A DNA stretch of 64,000 bases from Larkinella sp. C7 (GTDB taxonomy: Bacteria > Bacteroidota > Bacteroidia > Cytophagales > Spirosomataceae), in assembly GCF_006149005.1 (NCBI RefSeq), contig NZ_VBSL01000001.1, positions 939,443-1,003,442 of the forward strand. Direction: 5' to 3'. The translations under genes and the position numbers were made by a program. Under the pieces are notes generated by a model. It worked only from the letters and a program-made list of their open reading frames with translations. It did no database searches and had not been told where the DNA came from. Positions 26,380 through 35,543 of this stretch are shown one piece after another (the first letter of the stretch is position 1; every line of letters starts with the position of its first letter).

Positions 26380-28308
26380 CTAATTTCGCTCCACGGTTAC
26401 CCGGGCGCTTCCCGCCGGAATTCCCGCCCCACACGAGCTTTTTAAAGACGTAATCGTGTACTCCGTCGAACTGGTGGGCGCCACCGTCAGCACATACGGA
26501 TTGAGAAAAGTGCCGTTCACCTGCGTGCCATCGGAGAGCACAAAGGACCAGGGCGGCAATCCATTTTTGAAGGCCACGCGAACTTTGGAGGTCTGCCCGG
26601 GCCGGATGGTTCCCTCGCCCGCCACAACGGCCTGACTCACATTGGGTGCCAGAACTTTAATGGAGGTTTCGGAACCCGCCACCGCCGGGCTGGTCGATGC
26701 TACCCGCAGCCGAACGGTATTAAGCGTATCTTTCAGGTAAGCCGGACTGATGGCGGCCTTCAAAACCCCGTCTTTGTAGGTGGTCGCCAGACTGACAAAC
26801 CGCCCGCTGGTGTCGGCCACCTGCACAATGTACTTGTTGTTGGCATAAAACCGCCCCGCCGTCGTAAACGGAACCGCAATTTCGGCACCGTGGCAAATCG
26901 TCCGGGCCGACAGATTGCCGGTGGTGATGGTCGAGGGCGGGATGTTTACCTTCACAAACGCCCGACCACTGTACTCGCCTACCCCGCAAGCGCCACCCGC
27001 CGAGGTAATGGCGTAAGGCGTCGGGTTGTTGGGCGTCACGCGGATGGTATGCGGGCTTTTGGCAATGTTGTTTTCGTAGGTGCCATCCGTCAACAGAACG
27101 AACCACGGCCCACCTCCGCCAAAATCCACGGTCAGTTCGGCGGTTTTTCCTTCTTCGATCTTCACCGTATCGTTCCGCAAAACCGCTACGGCCTGAGCCG
27201 CCACGATCAGATTTTCGGCGTTACTGGTAATGGCTGGCTGCGTGGCTACTACCCGGATTTTATAGGCTCCTTTGGGCGAAATACCGTAAGGCAGCCGCGC
27301 CATCAGCGGGCTGGCCGTGCCGGAAGCGGAAATGGTCGTCCAGTTGTCGGTGGAATCGGCGAGTTGGGCCACAAAACCGTTTCCGGTCTGGTATTTCCCG
27401 GTAGCCGTAAAAGCGACCTGAAAAGGGGTTCCGGTACAAATCCTAAAACCGCCGTTTGGTGCTTTGATCGCGATTTCCGGGTTCGGATTCTCGTTTACAT
27501 TGACAATGATTTCCCCTGAAACCGTTCCGCTCCCGCAGGGGCCACTGACGTTCACCACTTTGTAAATCGTTGGTTTTTCGGACGTTACCGTCACTTCATA
27601 AGGTGTCGTCATGGTGTTTTGCACTTTCGTTCCGTCCGAGAGCACAAACGACCACGGCCCGTGTCCGCTCAGCGCGATGCGGAACGTGGCGGGTTGACCC
27701 GGCAAAACCGTTACGGCATTGCTGCCGTCGGCGAGTTCGATGCGGGCACCCGGCGCGGGCAACACCCGAAGTGCCTGCGCCGTGCCGTTGACCACCGGAT
27801 TGGTGGAAGCGACCCGCAGTGTATACCGGCTTCCTGCCTCCGTTGTGACCGGAATCACACCCGCCAGCGTTCCGTTGCCAAACGGCCCGGCTTTGGCGGG
27901 TTCGCTCAGGTTGGTCACCTTTCCAGCCGCATCGACCAGTTGGAGAACAAATTGATTATCCGGTGAAAACCGCCCGCCCGACGAGGTATACGGCACCGAA
28001 ACCGGCGATCCGGCACAAACCGCCAGACCGTTCAGGTCGCCCGTCACCACTTCCGGCAGCGCCACTTTATGACTGTCAGCCTGGGCGCGCATAGCCGCCG
28101 AGTCGATGCGCATGGTGGTATCACGCTGAAAAATGGCTTTATACAGACTGTCTTTCAGGTACTTTTCAATCAGCGTATCCTTCCGGATTTCAATCAGTGT
28201 ATCGGCAACGGCATGGGATTGGCGGGTTCGTTGGTCCACTCCCGACGCGCCGAGGGTCAACACCCCAACGACTCCCAAAACGAGACTCAGCAACGTAAAT
28301 TTATTCAT
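26380..28308 (-). CDS. Secreted protein with three tandem Ig-like repeat units
   Basis: A 642-residue exported protein of unknown function. A signal peptide starts MNKFTLLSLVLGVVGVLTLGAS. After a linker of about 75 residues come three repeats of roughly 175 residues. Each repeat has a first part beginning with a Cys block (LAVCAGSPVSVPYTSSGGRF, FRICTGTPFQVAFTATGKY, RTICHGAEIAVPFTTAGRF) and a second with GPWSFVLSDGT-like strands ending in CGSGTVSG-like turns. The paired Cys may form disulfides. Both parts look like all-beta, Ig-like folds. No C-terminal sorting domain, peptidase or sugar-binding motif is visible. I chose ATG 28308 because it begins the signal peptide. Confidence 0.75.
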   Translation of the reverse strand: MNKFTLLSLVLGVVGVLTLGASGVDQRTRQSHAVADTLIEIRKDTLIEKYLKDSLYKAIFQRDTTMRIDSAAMRAQADSHKVALPEVVTGDLNGLAVCAGSPVSVPYTSSGGRFSPDNQFVLQLVDAAGKVTNLSEPAKAGPFGNGTLAGVIPVTTEAGSRYTLRVASTNPVVNGTAQALRVLPAPGARIELADGSNAVTVLPGQPATFRIALSGHGPWSFVLSDGTKVQNTMTTPYEVTVTSEKPTIYKVVNVSGPCGSGTVSGEIIVNVNENPNPEIAIKAPNGGFRICTGTPFQVAFTATGKYQTGNGFVAQLADSTDNWTTISASGTASPLMARLPYGISPKGAYKIRVVATQPAITSNAENLIVAAQAVAVLRNDTVKIEEGKTAELTVDFGGGGPWFVLLTDGTYENNIAKSPHTIRVTPNNPTPYAITSAGGACGVGEYSGRAFVKVNIPPSTITTGNLSARTICHGAEIAVPFTTAGRFYANNKYIVQVADTSGRFVSLATTYKDGVLKAAISPAYLKDTLNTVRLRVASTSPAVAGSETSIKVLAPNVSQAVVAGEGTIRPGQTSKVRVAFKNGLPPWSFVLSDGTQVNGTFLNPYVLTVAPTSSTEYTITSLKSSCGAGIPAGSARVTVERN

Positions 28309-28357
28309 GCCTGTGTGGTTCAGCTTCAAAACTTGGTGTTCTTTCCGATTGGGTTGA

Positions 28358-28438
28358 CGAACTTTGCATGGTCACACCATTTTCTAAAAGTGACCTTAAA
28401 GGTAAAAACGATAACCGTTTCCGAAATGCAAAGTTCGC
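28358..28438. promoter_or_regulatory. Divergent promoter region with 12-bp inverted repeat
   Basis: CGAACTTTGCAT (28358-28369) and its exact complement ATGCAAAGTTCG (28427-28438) lie between the divergent repeat-protein and reductase genes. Each contains a nAnnTTTG -7-like core oriented toward the gene on its far side, about 120 bases from either start codon. They may be two facing, overlapping promoters or one regulator's paired sites. Confidence 0.4.
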
Positions 28439-28488
28439 TAACTATAACGGAAAGTTTGCAGACCCTGGTACAAAGTTAACACGCTCGC

Positions 28489-29556
28489 ATGAACGAGGAA
28501 TTGATTCATCTTCAGGTATCCGAAATAATTCCGGAAACGCCCGACACGAAAACGCTTCTTTTACAACCCACCGACGGGCAACCTGTTCCGTATCGGGCGG
28601 GGCAGTTTCTGACGCTTCTCTTTCACCACCTCGGCCACGAAGTCCGGCGGTCGTATTCATTGAGTTCGACACCCGGTGGTGATCCGGCAGAACCGTTGAG
28701 CCTGACGATCAAACGGGTAGAAAACGGCGAAATCTCCCGGTATCTGCTTGATCACCTGCGGGTCGGCGATACGCTCAGCAGTTTGCCGCCAACGGGCCGG
28801 TTTACACTGGAAACCAACCCTGATCAGCAGCGGGATATTGTACTGATTGGGGCCGGAAGCGGTATTTCGCCCCTGTACGGTATTTTGAAACAGGCCCTGC
28901 GTGATGAACCGCAAAGCCACATTACGCTGCTGTATTGCAACACCAGCGAACAGCATATTATTTTCTACACCCAACTGGAAGCGTTGCGGAAACAGCACCC
29001 CGACCGGTTTCAGTTGATACACCTGCTCAGCCAGCCGTCGGACGATTGGCGGAAAGCGGGTAACATCCGGCGGGGTCGCCTGAACAACTGGCTGCTGGAA
29101 ACCATGCTGCCCGAGTTGGTGCGTTTTCAGCGCGACAAGGCGCATTGGTACGTTTGCGGGCCGTTTGCGTTCATGCGGATGGTGCAGTTTACGCTGGTCT
29201 ATGCGGGCATTCGGCTCGATCACATCAAGAAAGAAAATTTTGTAATCGAACCCGTTACCAGAACGCCACCGCCCGAACTGGCACGCGATCACCGCATCCT
29301 GCTGCGGTATCGCGGAACGGAATACGACATCGACGTACCGGCTTACAAATCCATATTGCAAGCGGCTCTGGATCATGGCATTCCGTTGCCGTATAGCTGC
29401 AAAGGCGGACGGTGTTCGAGTTGTGCAGCCCGATTGAAAGCGGGAGAAGTTCACATGACCATCAACGATGTGCTGACGGAACGCGACCTGGCCAACGGCT
29501 GGGTGCTGACCTGCACGGGTTATCCGGCGTCGGAAGGACTGGTGCTGGAGACCTAG
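28489..29556 (+). CDS. FNR-type oxidoreductase with C-terminal 2Fe-2S ferredoxin domain (PaaE/HmpA-like)
   Basis: A 355-residue electron-transfer flavoprotein. The N-terminal FAD domain has the RRSYSLSS motif near residue 45. The NAD(P)H domain has IVLIGAGSGISPLYGIL near residue 120 and WYVCGPFAFMRM near 220. The C-terminal plant-type ferredoxin domain shows PYSCKGGRCSSC and a late VLTCTGYP, giving the CxxxxCxxCxnC ligand set. It passes electrons from NAD(P)H through FAD to the iron-sulfur cluster and then to an oxygenase or desaturase. No oxygenase subunits are adjacent; the sterol-desaturase-like protein 3.6 kb downstream is a conceivable partner. Confidence 0.9.
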   Translation: MNEELIHLQVSEIIPETPDTKTLLLQPTDGQPVPYRAGQFLTLLFHHLGHEVRRSYSLSSTPGGDPAEPLSLTIKRVENGEISRYLLDHLRVGDTLSSLPPTGRFTLETNPDQQRDIVLIGAGSGISPLYGILKQALRDEPQSHITLLYCNTSEQHIIFYTQLEALRKQHPDRFQLIHLLSQPSDDWRKAGNIRRGRLNNWLLETMLPELVRFQRDKAHWYVCGPFAFMRMVQFTLVYAGIRLDHIKKENFVIEPVTRTPPPELARDHRILLRYRGTEYDIDVPAYKSILQAALDHGIPLPYSCKGGRCSSCAARLKAGEVHMTINDVLTERDLANGWVLTCTGYPASEGLVLET

Positions 29557-29634
29557 CCCACTCCTTTTACTTTTACCGGTTAGAAACTTCATCCCTGAAA
29601 TTTCTGTTAGATTTAAGAATAAGGCTATCACAAC

Positions 29635-32532
29635 GTGACAGAAAACAACGCTTCCGCCCCAAACACCGGGCTTACAGACATTGACCTAACGGGCTACGAA
29701 CAGATTGAGGTATTGGGTGCCCGCGAACACAACCTGAAAAACATTGATGTTACCATCCCCCGCAACAAACTGGTGGTGGTAACCGGTATCAGCGGCAGCG
29801 GCAAATCGTCGCTGGCCTTCGATACCATCTATGCCGAGGGACAGCGCCGGTACATGGAGAGTTTCTCCGCCTACGCCCGCTCGTTTCTTGGTAATATGGA
29901 GCGACCCGACGTCGATAAAATCAACGGATTGAGCCCGGTTATTTCCATCGAGCAGAAAACGACCTCGAAAAACCCCCGTTCTACCGTCGGCACAACCACC
30001 GAAATCTACGACTTTCTACGGCTGCTGTATGCCCGTGCCGGTGAAGCCTTTTCGTATGTCACGGGGCGGAAAATGGAGCGCCAGTCACAGGATCAGATCA
30101 TCGACACCATTCTGACGCATTATGCCAATAAAAAGCTGACCCTGCTGGCCCCCATCGTCCGGGGCCGGAAAGGGCACTACCGCGAACTGTTCGTGCAGAT
30201 TGCCAAGTTGGGCTATGCCAAAGTGCGCGTCGATGGGGAGGTGCAGGACATTGTTCCGAAGATGCAGCTCGACCGGTATAAAGTTCACGATGTCGAAATT
30301 GTGATTGATCGGATTGTTCCGAAACCGGAAGACCGCTACCGGCTCAGCCAGTCGGTGCAAACGGCTTTGAAACAGGGCAAAGGAGCCATGCAGATTCTGG
30401 ATGAGAAAAATCACCTGACGTATTTTTCACAAAACCTGATGGACCCGGAATCGGGCATCAGCTACGACGAGCCGTCGCCCAATACGTTTTCGTTCAATTC
30501 GCCCTATGGAGCCTGCCCGGTTTGCAACGGATTGGGGATTATTGAAGAAATTACGGAAGAATCGGTGATTCCGAATAAATCGCTCAGCATCAGCCGGGGC
30601 GCCATTGCTCCCCTGGGCGAATACCGCGAACTCTGGTTTTTCAGGGAGATTGAAGTGATCCTGAAAAAATACAAACTCAGCCTGACGACACCGGTCGAAA
30701 AATACCCGGCAGATTTGCTGCATGCCCTGCTCTACGGAACGGAAGATGAATCGACCATGCCGTCGAAAAAAAATCCGGGCCAGGACTATTACAATTTCAA
30801 GTTTGAGGGAGTCATTACCTTCCTGAAACGCCAGCAGGAAAGTGCTGATTCGGCGGGACGTTCCGATAAAATTCAGGAATGGCTGAAGGATTTTACGGTA
30901 ATCAAAACCTGCCCGGAATGCGAGGGTGCGCGCTTGAAAAAAGAATCGCTGTACTTTCGGCTGGACACCAAAAACATCTCCGAACTGGCCCGGATGGACA
31001 TTTCGGAACTGGCCGTCTGGATGACGGATGTGGAAAGCCGCCTGTCCAACCGCCAGAATGTGATTGCCAAAGAGATTCTGAAAGAAATCCGCAAACGGAT
31101 CGGCTTTTTGCTGGACATCGGGTTGGATTACCTGATGCTCGACCGGCCGCTGCGCACGCTCTCCGGTGGCGAAGCCCAACGCATCCGACTGGCCACACAG
31201 ATTGGCACTCAATTGGTTGGTGTTCTGTATATTATGGACGAACCCAGCATCGGTTTGCACCAGCGCGATAACGTCAAACTGATCGACTCGCTGAAAAACC
31301 TGCGCGATCTGGGCAATACGGTTTTGGTGGTGGAACACGACAAGGACATGATGCTGGAGTCGGACTACATTCTGGACATTGGTCCGGGAGCCGGTCGGCA
31401 CGGTGGTCAGGTCGTTGGTGCCGGAACGCCGGAGCAATTCCTGAAAAACGGCAGCACGACGGCGGCTTACCTGAGCGGTCGCCGGGCAATTGAAGTCCCG
31501 AAGGAACGCCGAAAAGGCAATGGGAATCAATTGGTAATCAAGGGCGCCACGGGACATAACCTGAAGAACGTAACCCTCAAACTGCCTTTGGGTCAGATGG
31601 TTTGCATTACGGGTGTGTCGGGGAGCGGAAAGTCGTCGCTGATTCACGAGACGCTGTTTCCGGTGTTGAACAAGCATTTTTACAAGTCAAAACGCGAGGC
31701 TCTGCCGTTCAAATCGGTCGAAGGACTGGATCAGTTGGACAAGGTAATCGAGGTGGACCAGTCGCCGATTGGCCGGACGCCCCGTTCGAATCCGGCGACG
31801 TATACCGGCATGTTTTCCGACATCCGAAGCCTGTTTGCCGAACTGCCCGAAGCGAAAATCCGGGGGTATAAACCGGGGCGGTTTTCGTTCAACGTCAAAG
31901 GCGGTCGGTGTGAGGAATGCGAGGGCGCGGGGATGAAGAAAATCGAAATGGAGTTTTTGCCGGATGTCCACGTCATGTGCGAAACCTGCAAGGGCAAACG
32001 CTTCAACCGCGAAACACTGGAGGTACGATTCAAGGGCAAATCCATCGCCGACGTGCTGGACATGACGGTTGAGCAGTCGTTGGAGTTCTTTGCCAGCCAG
32101 CCGAAGATCCTGCGAAAAGTACAAACGTTGAACGATGTCGGATTGGGCTACATCACCCTCGGCCAACACGCCACGACGCTCTCGGGTGGGGAAGCACAAC
32201 GGGTGAAACTGGCGGAAGAACTCTCGAAGAAGGACACTGGCAAAACCATGTACATCCTCGACGAGCCCACCACCGGCCTTCATTTTCAGGACATTTCCCA
32301 TCTGCTCGACGTGCTGAACAAGCTGGCCGACAAAGGCAATACGGTTTTGATCATTGAACACAATCTGGATGTGATTAAAGTCTCCGACCACGTCATCGAT
32401 TTGGGGCCGGAAGGGGGCAACAAGGGCGGTTACATCATCGCCGAGGGAACGCCGGAGAAAGTCGCCAAAACGAAAGGGAGCTATACCGGGAAGTTTCTGG
32501 CTGCGGAGTTGACCGCGTTTTCAAACCGTTAA
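29635..32532 (+). CDS. uvrA: Excinuclease ABC subunit A
   Basis: A 965-residue protein, the damage-recognition ATPase of nucleotide excision repair, working as a dimer with UvrB. First ATPase: [12 protein letters not shown]; second: [12 protein letters not shown]. Signatures are [12 protein letters not shown] and [12 protein letters not shown], with Walker [10 protein letters not shown] and ILDEPTTGL. Zinc modules show [17 protein letters not shown] and CEECEGAG...CETCKGKRF. Length is normal for a family of about 940-970 residues. The start is GTG at 29635. It is probably a single-gene unit, since a hairpin overlaps its stop codon. Confidence 0.97.
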   Translation: MTENNASAPNTGLTDIDLTGYEQIEVLGAREHNLKNIDVTIPRNKLVVVTGISGSGKSSLAFDTIYAEGQRRYMESFSAYARSFLGNMERPDVDKINGLSPVISIEQKTTSKNPRSTVGTTTEIYDFLRLLYARAGEAFSYVTGRKMERQSQDQIIDTILTHYANKKLTLLAPIVRGRKGHYRELFVQIAKLGYAKVRVDGEVQDIVPKMQLDRYKVHDVEIVIDRIVPKPEDRYRLSQSVQTALKQGKGAMQILDEKNHLTYFSQNLMDPESGISYDEPSPNTFSFNSPYGACPVCNGLGIIEEITEESVIPNKSLSISRGAIAPLGEYRELWFFREIEVILKKYKLSLTTPVEKYPADLLHALLYGTEDESTMPSKKNPGQDYYNFKFEGVITFLKRQQESADSAGRSDKIQEWLKDFTVIKTCPECEGARLKKESLYFRLDTKNISELARMDISELAVWMTDVESRLSNRQNVIAKEILKEIRKRIGFLLDIGLDYLMLDRPLRTLSGGEAQRIRLATQIGTQLVGVLYIMDEPSIGLHQRDNVKLIDSLKNLRDLGNTVLVVEHDKDMMLESDYILDIGPGAGRHGGQVVGAGTPEQFLKNGSTTAAYLSGRRAIEVPKERRKGNGNQLVIKGATGHNLKNVTLKLPLGQMVCITGVSGSGKSSLIHETLFPVLNKHFYKSKREALPFKSVEGLDQLDKVIEVDQSPIGRTPRSNPATYTGMFSDIRSLFAELPEAKIRGYKPGRFSFNVKGGRCEECEGAGMKKIEMEFLPDVHVMCETCKGKRFNRETLEVRFKGKSIADVLDMTVEQSLEFFASQPKILRKVQTLNDVGLGYITLGQHATTLSGGEAQRVKLAEELSKKDTGKTMYILDEPTTGLHFQDISHLLDVLNKLADKGNTVLIIEHNLDVIKVSDHVIDLGPEGGNKGGYIIAEGTPEKVAKTKGSYTGKFLAAELTAFSNR

Positions 32533-32542
32533 AACGGTTTTT
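32523..32542 (+). terminator. Hairpin overlapping the uvrA stop codon
   Basis: AAACCGTT and AACGGTTT flank AA, then two further T's follow. The uvrA TAA lies inside the hairpin. The T-run is short, so efficiency is uncertain. Confidence 0.5.
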
Positions 32543-32568
32543 GGAATTGAGAGAAACCGATTCGTGGA

Positions 32569-32588
32569 CCCACGGTTGAAACCGTGGG
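32569..32588. repeat. REP-like palindrome, copy 1
   Basis: CCCACGGTT and AACCGTGGG form a perfect 9-bp stem around GA. With flanking bases (TGGA before, CTGGT after) it matches copy 2 at 32686-32705 in inverted orientation, giving a BIME-like pair about 97 bases apart beside the transposase gene. Confidence 0.75.
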
Positions 32589-32675
32589 CTGGTACAAATA
32601 TCGTTATCTACATTGGAATGTTATTTTGAATCGGTCGACACCGTTGCATTGGGTTTTGGCTCCCAAACCGACATG

Positions 32676-33140
32676 TTAACACCAGCCCACGGTTTCAACC
32701 GTGGGTTCCATAAAACCGGTCTCCCTCAATTCCATAAACCGTTGGTATTCTTCGCTAAATGTCATTTTCTGGTGATGCTGTTCCTGATTGGCAATGTATT
32801 GTCGGACCCGTTCAACCTGGGATTCACTCACCGAAAAAGCACCATACCCCGTTTGCCAGGCAAATTTGTCCGGAATAATATTCAGCCCGTTGATGTGATG
32901 GGAACTGCTGCCCTTGATCTGCTTCATAACAGCCGAAACCGCTAGTTGCGGTTGTAACAGAAACAGGATGTGAACATGGTCTTCGATGCCGTTGATGCTG
33001 TCGACGATACAGTCGGCCTCGGTTAATTCCTGACGGATATGGCGGTATAAGAAATCCCGGACGGTTTTCCGAATGAGCGGCTGGCGGTTTTTAGTCGAGA
33101 AAACGGCGTGAATCCAGATTTTGGTTTTGGAATGTGACAT
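32676..33140 (-). CDS. IS200/IS605-like Y1 (HUH) transposase, REP-associated type
   Basis: A 154-residue single-strand DNA transposase of the TnpA/RAYT superfamily. KIWIHAVFSTKNRQPLIRK is the first strand, HVHILFLLQP carries the HUH (HVH) metal-binding pair, and VRQYIANQEQHHQKMTF holds the likely catalytic Tyr. Full length for the family, with no frameshift. The ATG at 33140 (MSHSKTKIWIHAVFS) is preferred over an in-frame start eight codons upstream. The last eleven residues, MEPTVETVGWC, are encoded by REP copy 2, so the palindrome is part of the reading frame. There is no accessory tnpB. It sits between uvrA and a convergent-side desaturase gene. Confidence 0.85.
   Translation of the reverse strand: MSHSKTKIWIHAVFSTKNRQPLIRKTVRDFLYRHIRQELTEADCIVDSINGIEDHVHILFLLQPQLAVSAVMKQIKGSSSHHINGLNIIPDKFAWQTGYGAFSVSESQVERVRQYIANQEQHHQKMTFSEEYQRFMELRETGFMEPTVETVGWC
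32686..32705. repeat. REP-like palindrome, copy 2 (inside the transposase 3' end)
   Basis: CCCACGGTT and AACCGTGGG around TC: the exact reverse complement of copy 1, with the flanks ACCAG and TTCCA also matching. It overlaps the last codons of the transposase gene. Confidence 0.75.
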
Positions 33141-33177
33141 CGCGGAAATAGAGGTAGACGACAACCAATCTATTTTG

Positions 33178-34155
33178 TCACTTCATTGGCGATTCGGCAG
33201 AAACCGACGTGTGATTCCCAACACCCGGCCGCTCTGGCAACTCACCAACGATCTGTAGTTCCATTTCCGACTCCGTTCCGATGCCAAGTTCCTGACGCAT
33301 CTCGTCAGCGGTCTGACTCCGCCCATCGTGGCTCCAGCCGGGAGGAGCCAGCAGGTATCGGATCTTCTGACCGAACGGCCCCGGTATACGAAGGTCTGAA
33401 ATCAACTTCTTCCACTCGTGAAAAACCAGATTTCCCGGTGAGTGGTCGGTGAGGTTGGTCGTGAGCCCGTAGCGAACGGGGTCTTCCGGGGCTTCTTCGG
33501 CAAAGGTGCCAAACAGGCGATCCCAAACAATGAACATCATGCCCATGTTCCGATCCAGGTAGCGAACATTGGACGCGTGGTGAACCCGGTGGTGTGACGG
33601 CGTAACCAGAAACCATTCCAGAAAACCGAGACGGCCAACATACTGAGTATGAACGATAATGCCGTAAATCTGCGTTGCGGAATACATAAACACAATGTCC
33701 TCGGCCCGAAACCCCAGCAACGCAATCGGGACAAAATAGACGAACCGGTAGAGCGGTTGCAGCACGGAAGACCGAAAGCCAACGGTGAGGTTGAATTCCT
33801 CCGAAGAATGGTGCGTGACGTGGATGGCCCAGAACAGGCGGCAGAAATGATCGACGCGGTGTAGCCAGTAGAAGGCAAAATCTTCCAGAATCAGGAGCGT
33901 CAGCCAATACAGCCAGGGCGTCGTAATTTCCGTAATGCGATACTGGTAAACCCAAACCAGAACGCCGACATAGAAACCCCGAACCAGCAAATCGAGGCCC
34001 ATATTGAGCAGGGTTAGGTAACAATTCTGAAGGACGCCTTTGATGGAATAATAAGGCCGATGCTGGAAATAGCTCAACACCATCTCCGCGCCGATAATGA
34101 GCACATACAACGGTGTGGAGAGCATGAATAGCAAAGACTCCCGAAATCCAATCAT
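33178..34155 (-). CDS. Sterol desaturase / fatty acid hydroxylase family protein
   Basis: A 325-residue membrane di-iron enzyme. Four or five hydrophobic segments precede and separate the His clusters HRVDH (HxxxH) and HVTHH (HxxHH) near residues 119-138, and HHRVHH in the second half. It therefore keeps the histidine set of this oxygenase family, which hydroxylates or desaturates lipids. The substrate could be a fatty acid, sphingolipid or carotenoid. It needs an electron donor, and the FNR/ferredoxin reductase at 28.5 kb would suit but is not in the same operon. Confidence 0.88.
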   Translation of the reverse strand: MIGFRESLLFMLSTPLYVLIIGAEMVLSYFQHRPYYSIKGVLQNCYLTLLNMGLDLLVRGFYVGVLVWVYQYRITEITTPWLYWLTLLILEDFAFYWLHRVDHFCRLFWAIHVTHHSSEEFNLTVGFRSSVLQPLYRFVYFVPIALLGFRAEDIVFMYSATQIYGIIVHTQYVGRLGFLEWFLVTPSHHRVHHASNVRYLDRNMGMMFIVWDRLFGTFAEEAPEDPVRYGLTTNLTDHSPGNLVFHEWKKLISDLRIPGPFGQKIRYLLAPPGWSHDGRSQTADEMRQELGIGTESEMELQIVGELPERPGVGNHTSVSAESPMK

Positions 34156-34278
34156 TCTTCAGTGTTACGACGAATACGTCGCAAGTTACGGCATTGAACT
34201 ACATTTGTAATTGTACTTTGATTAGAAATTCATTAAAAATGAACTTCCTCATTTCGAACTAAAAAAGGCGGTTTTCTC

Positions 34279-35529
34279 CTACCAGCGTACCTGTCCATCG
34301 CCAACCACCACCCATTTTTCCGTCACCAGTTTTTCAAGAGCGAACGGCCCCCGGGCGTGTAGTTTCTGCGTCGAAATCCCGATTTCGGCTCCCAGACCAA
34401 ATACCCCGCCGTCGGTGAAACGAGTCGACGCATTGGCATACACGGCTGCCGCGTCCACTTCATTCAGAAACCGGTCGATAGCCGCCGGATCGCGGGACAC
34501 AATCGCTTCGGAATGGCGCGACGAATAGGTTTGAATGTGCGACAGAGCCGCTTCCAAACCGTCAACCACTTTAATGGCGCATTTATAATCCAGAAACTCC
34601 CGGCCAAAATCGCTCAGTTGAGCCGGGTGAAGCTGGGGATAACCGGCTGATGCTAAAATACGATAAGCTTCCTCATCCGCAAAAACCTCCACGTTCCATT
34701 TCATAAAATCCGCCACCAGCATCGGCAAAAATGTCCCGGCAACAGCCTGATCGACCAGCACGCAATCCAGCGAGTTGCAAACCGACGGGCGCGACACCTT
34801 GGCATTCACGACCATATCGCGCGCTTTTGCCAGATCAGCCGTCTGTTCAACATAGGTATGACAAACGCCCGCACCGGTTTCGATGGTGGGCACGAGCGAA
34901 TTTTGCCGGACATACTGAATCAGCGAATCAGACCCACGCGGAATTATAATATCGACGTACCGCGTAGCCGTCAGCAATTCGTTCACCACCGCCCGGTCAG
35001 GAGGCATCAGCGAAACGGCAGCTTCCGGCACGCCAAACTCCGTCAGTACCTGGTGAATCAGCCCCACAATGGCCAGGTTGGAATGATGCGCTTCCTTCCC
35101 GCCTTTCAGTACACAGGCATTTCCCGACCGCAGGCAGAGCGAAGCCACATCCAGCGTCACGTTGGGCCGCGATTCGTAAATAACGCCCACCACGCCCAGT
35201 GGAACCGCCAGCTTCCGGAGCTGAAGCCCCTGTTCTATCGTCTTTTCCAGTAAAACCTTTCCGCTCGGATCGGGCAGCACCGCCACCACGCGCAGGCTTT
35301 CCGCCAGATCGCAGATGCGCTTTTCGTTCAGCAACAACCGGTCTTTCTTCGGATCAGAATCCGGCATGGCGTCCAGATCTTTCTGGTTCTCAGCCAGAAT
35401 GGTTTCTTTGTTTTCAAAAACCACGTCCGCCAGCCGGTTGAGCAAGGCGGTTTTCTGCTCGTCGGACAGGCGCCGAACCGCAGCCGAAGCAAACTTCGTT
35501 TCCTGAAGCAAAGGAGTTACTGTATTCAT
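34279..35529 (-). CDS. proA: Glutamate-5-semialdehyde dehydrogenase (gamma-glutamyl phosphate reductase)
   Basis: A 416-residue NADPH-dependent enzyme of the second step of proline synthesis, reducing glutamyl phosphate to glutamate semialdehyde. Motifs: LGVVGVIYESRPNVTLDVASLCLRSGNACVLKGGKEAHHSN, ETGAGVCHTYV and SRPSVCNSLDCVLVD, with the catalytic Cys in the last. ATG 35529 gives MNTVTPLLQETKFAS; it begins 14 bases after the proB stop, so the two are one operon in the order proB-proA. Confidence 0.96.
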   Translation of the reverse strand: MNTVTPLLQETKFASAAVRRLSDEQKTALLNRLADVVFENKETILAENQKDLDAMPDSDPKKDRLLLNEKRICDLAESLRVVAVLPDPSGKVLLEKTIEQGLQLRKLAVPLGVVGVIYESRPNVTLDVASLCLRSGNACVLKGGKEAHHSNLAIVGLIHQVLTEFGVPEAAVSLMPPDRAVVNELLTATRYVDIIIPRGSDSLIQYVRQNSLVPTIETGAGVCHTYVEQTADLAKARDMVVNAKVSRPSVCNSLDCVLVDQAVAGTFLPMLVADFMKWNVEVFADEEAYRILASAGYPQLHPAQLSDFGREFLDYKCAIKVVDGLEAALSHIQTYSSRHSEAIVSRDPAAIDRFLNEVDAAAVYANASTRFTDGGVFGLGAEIGISTQKLHARGPFALEKLVTEKWVVVGDGQVRW

Positions 35530-35543
35530 ACAATCCGGTATTT

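Noticed and set aside
30427-31677. Antisense 416-codon open frame across uvrA
   Set aside because: Shadow of uvrA; no recognisable motif and no promoter.
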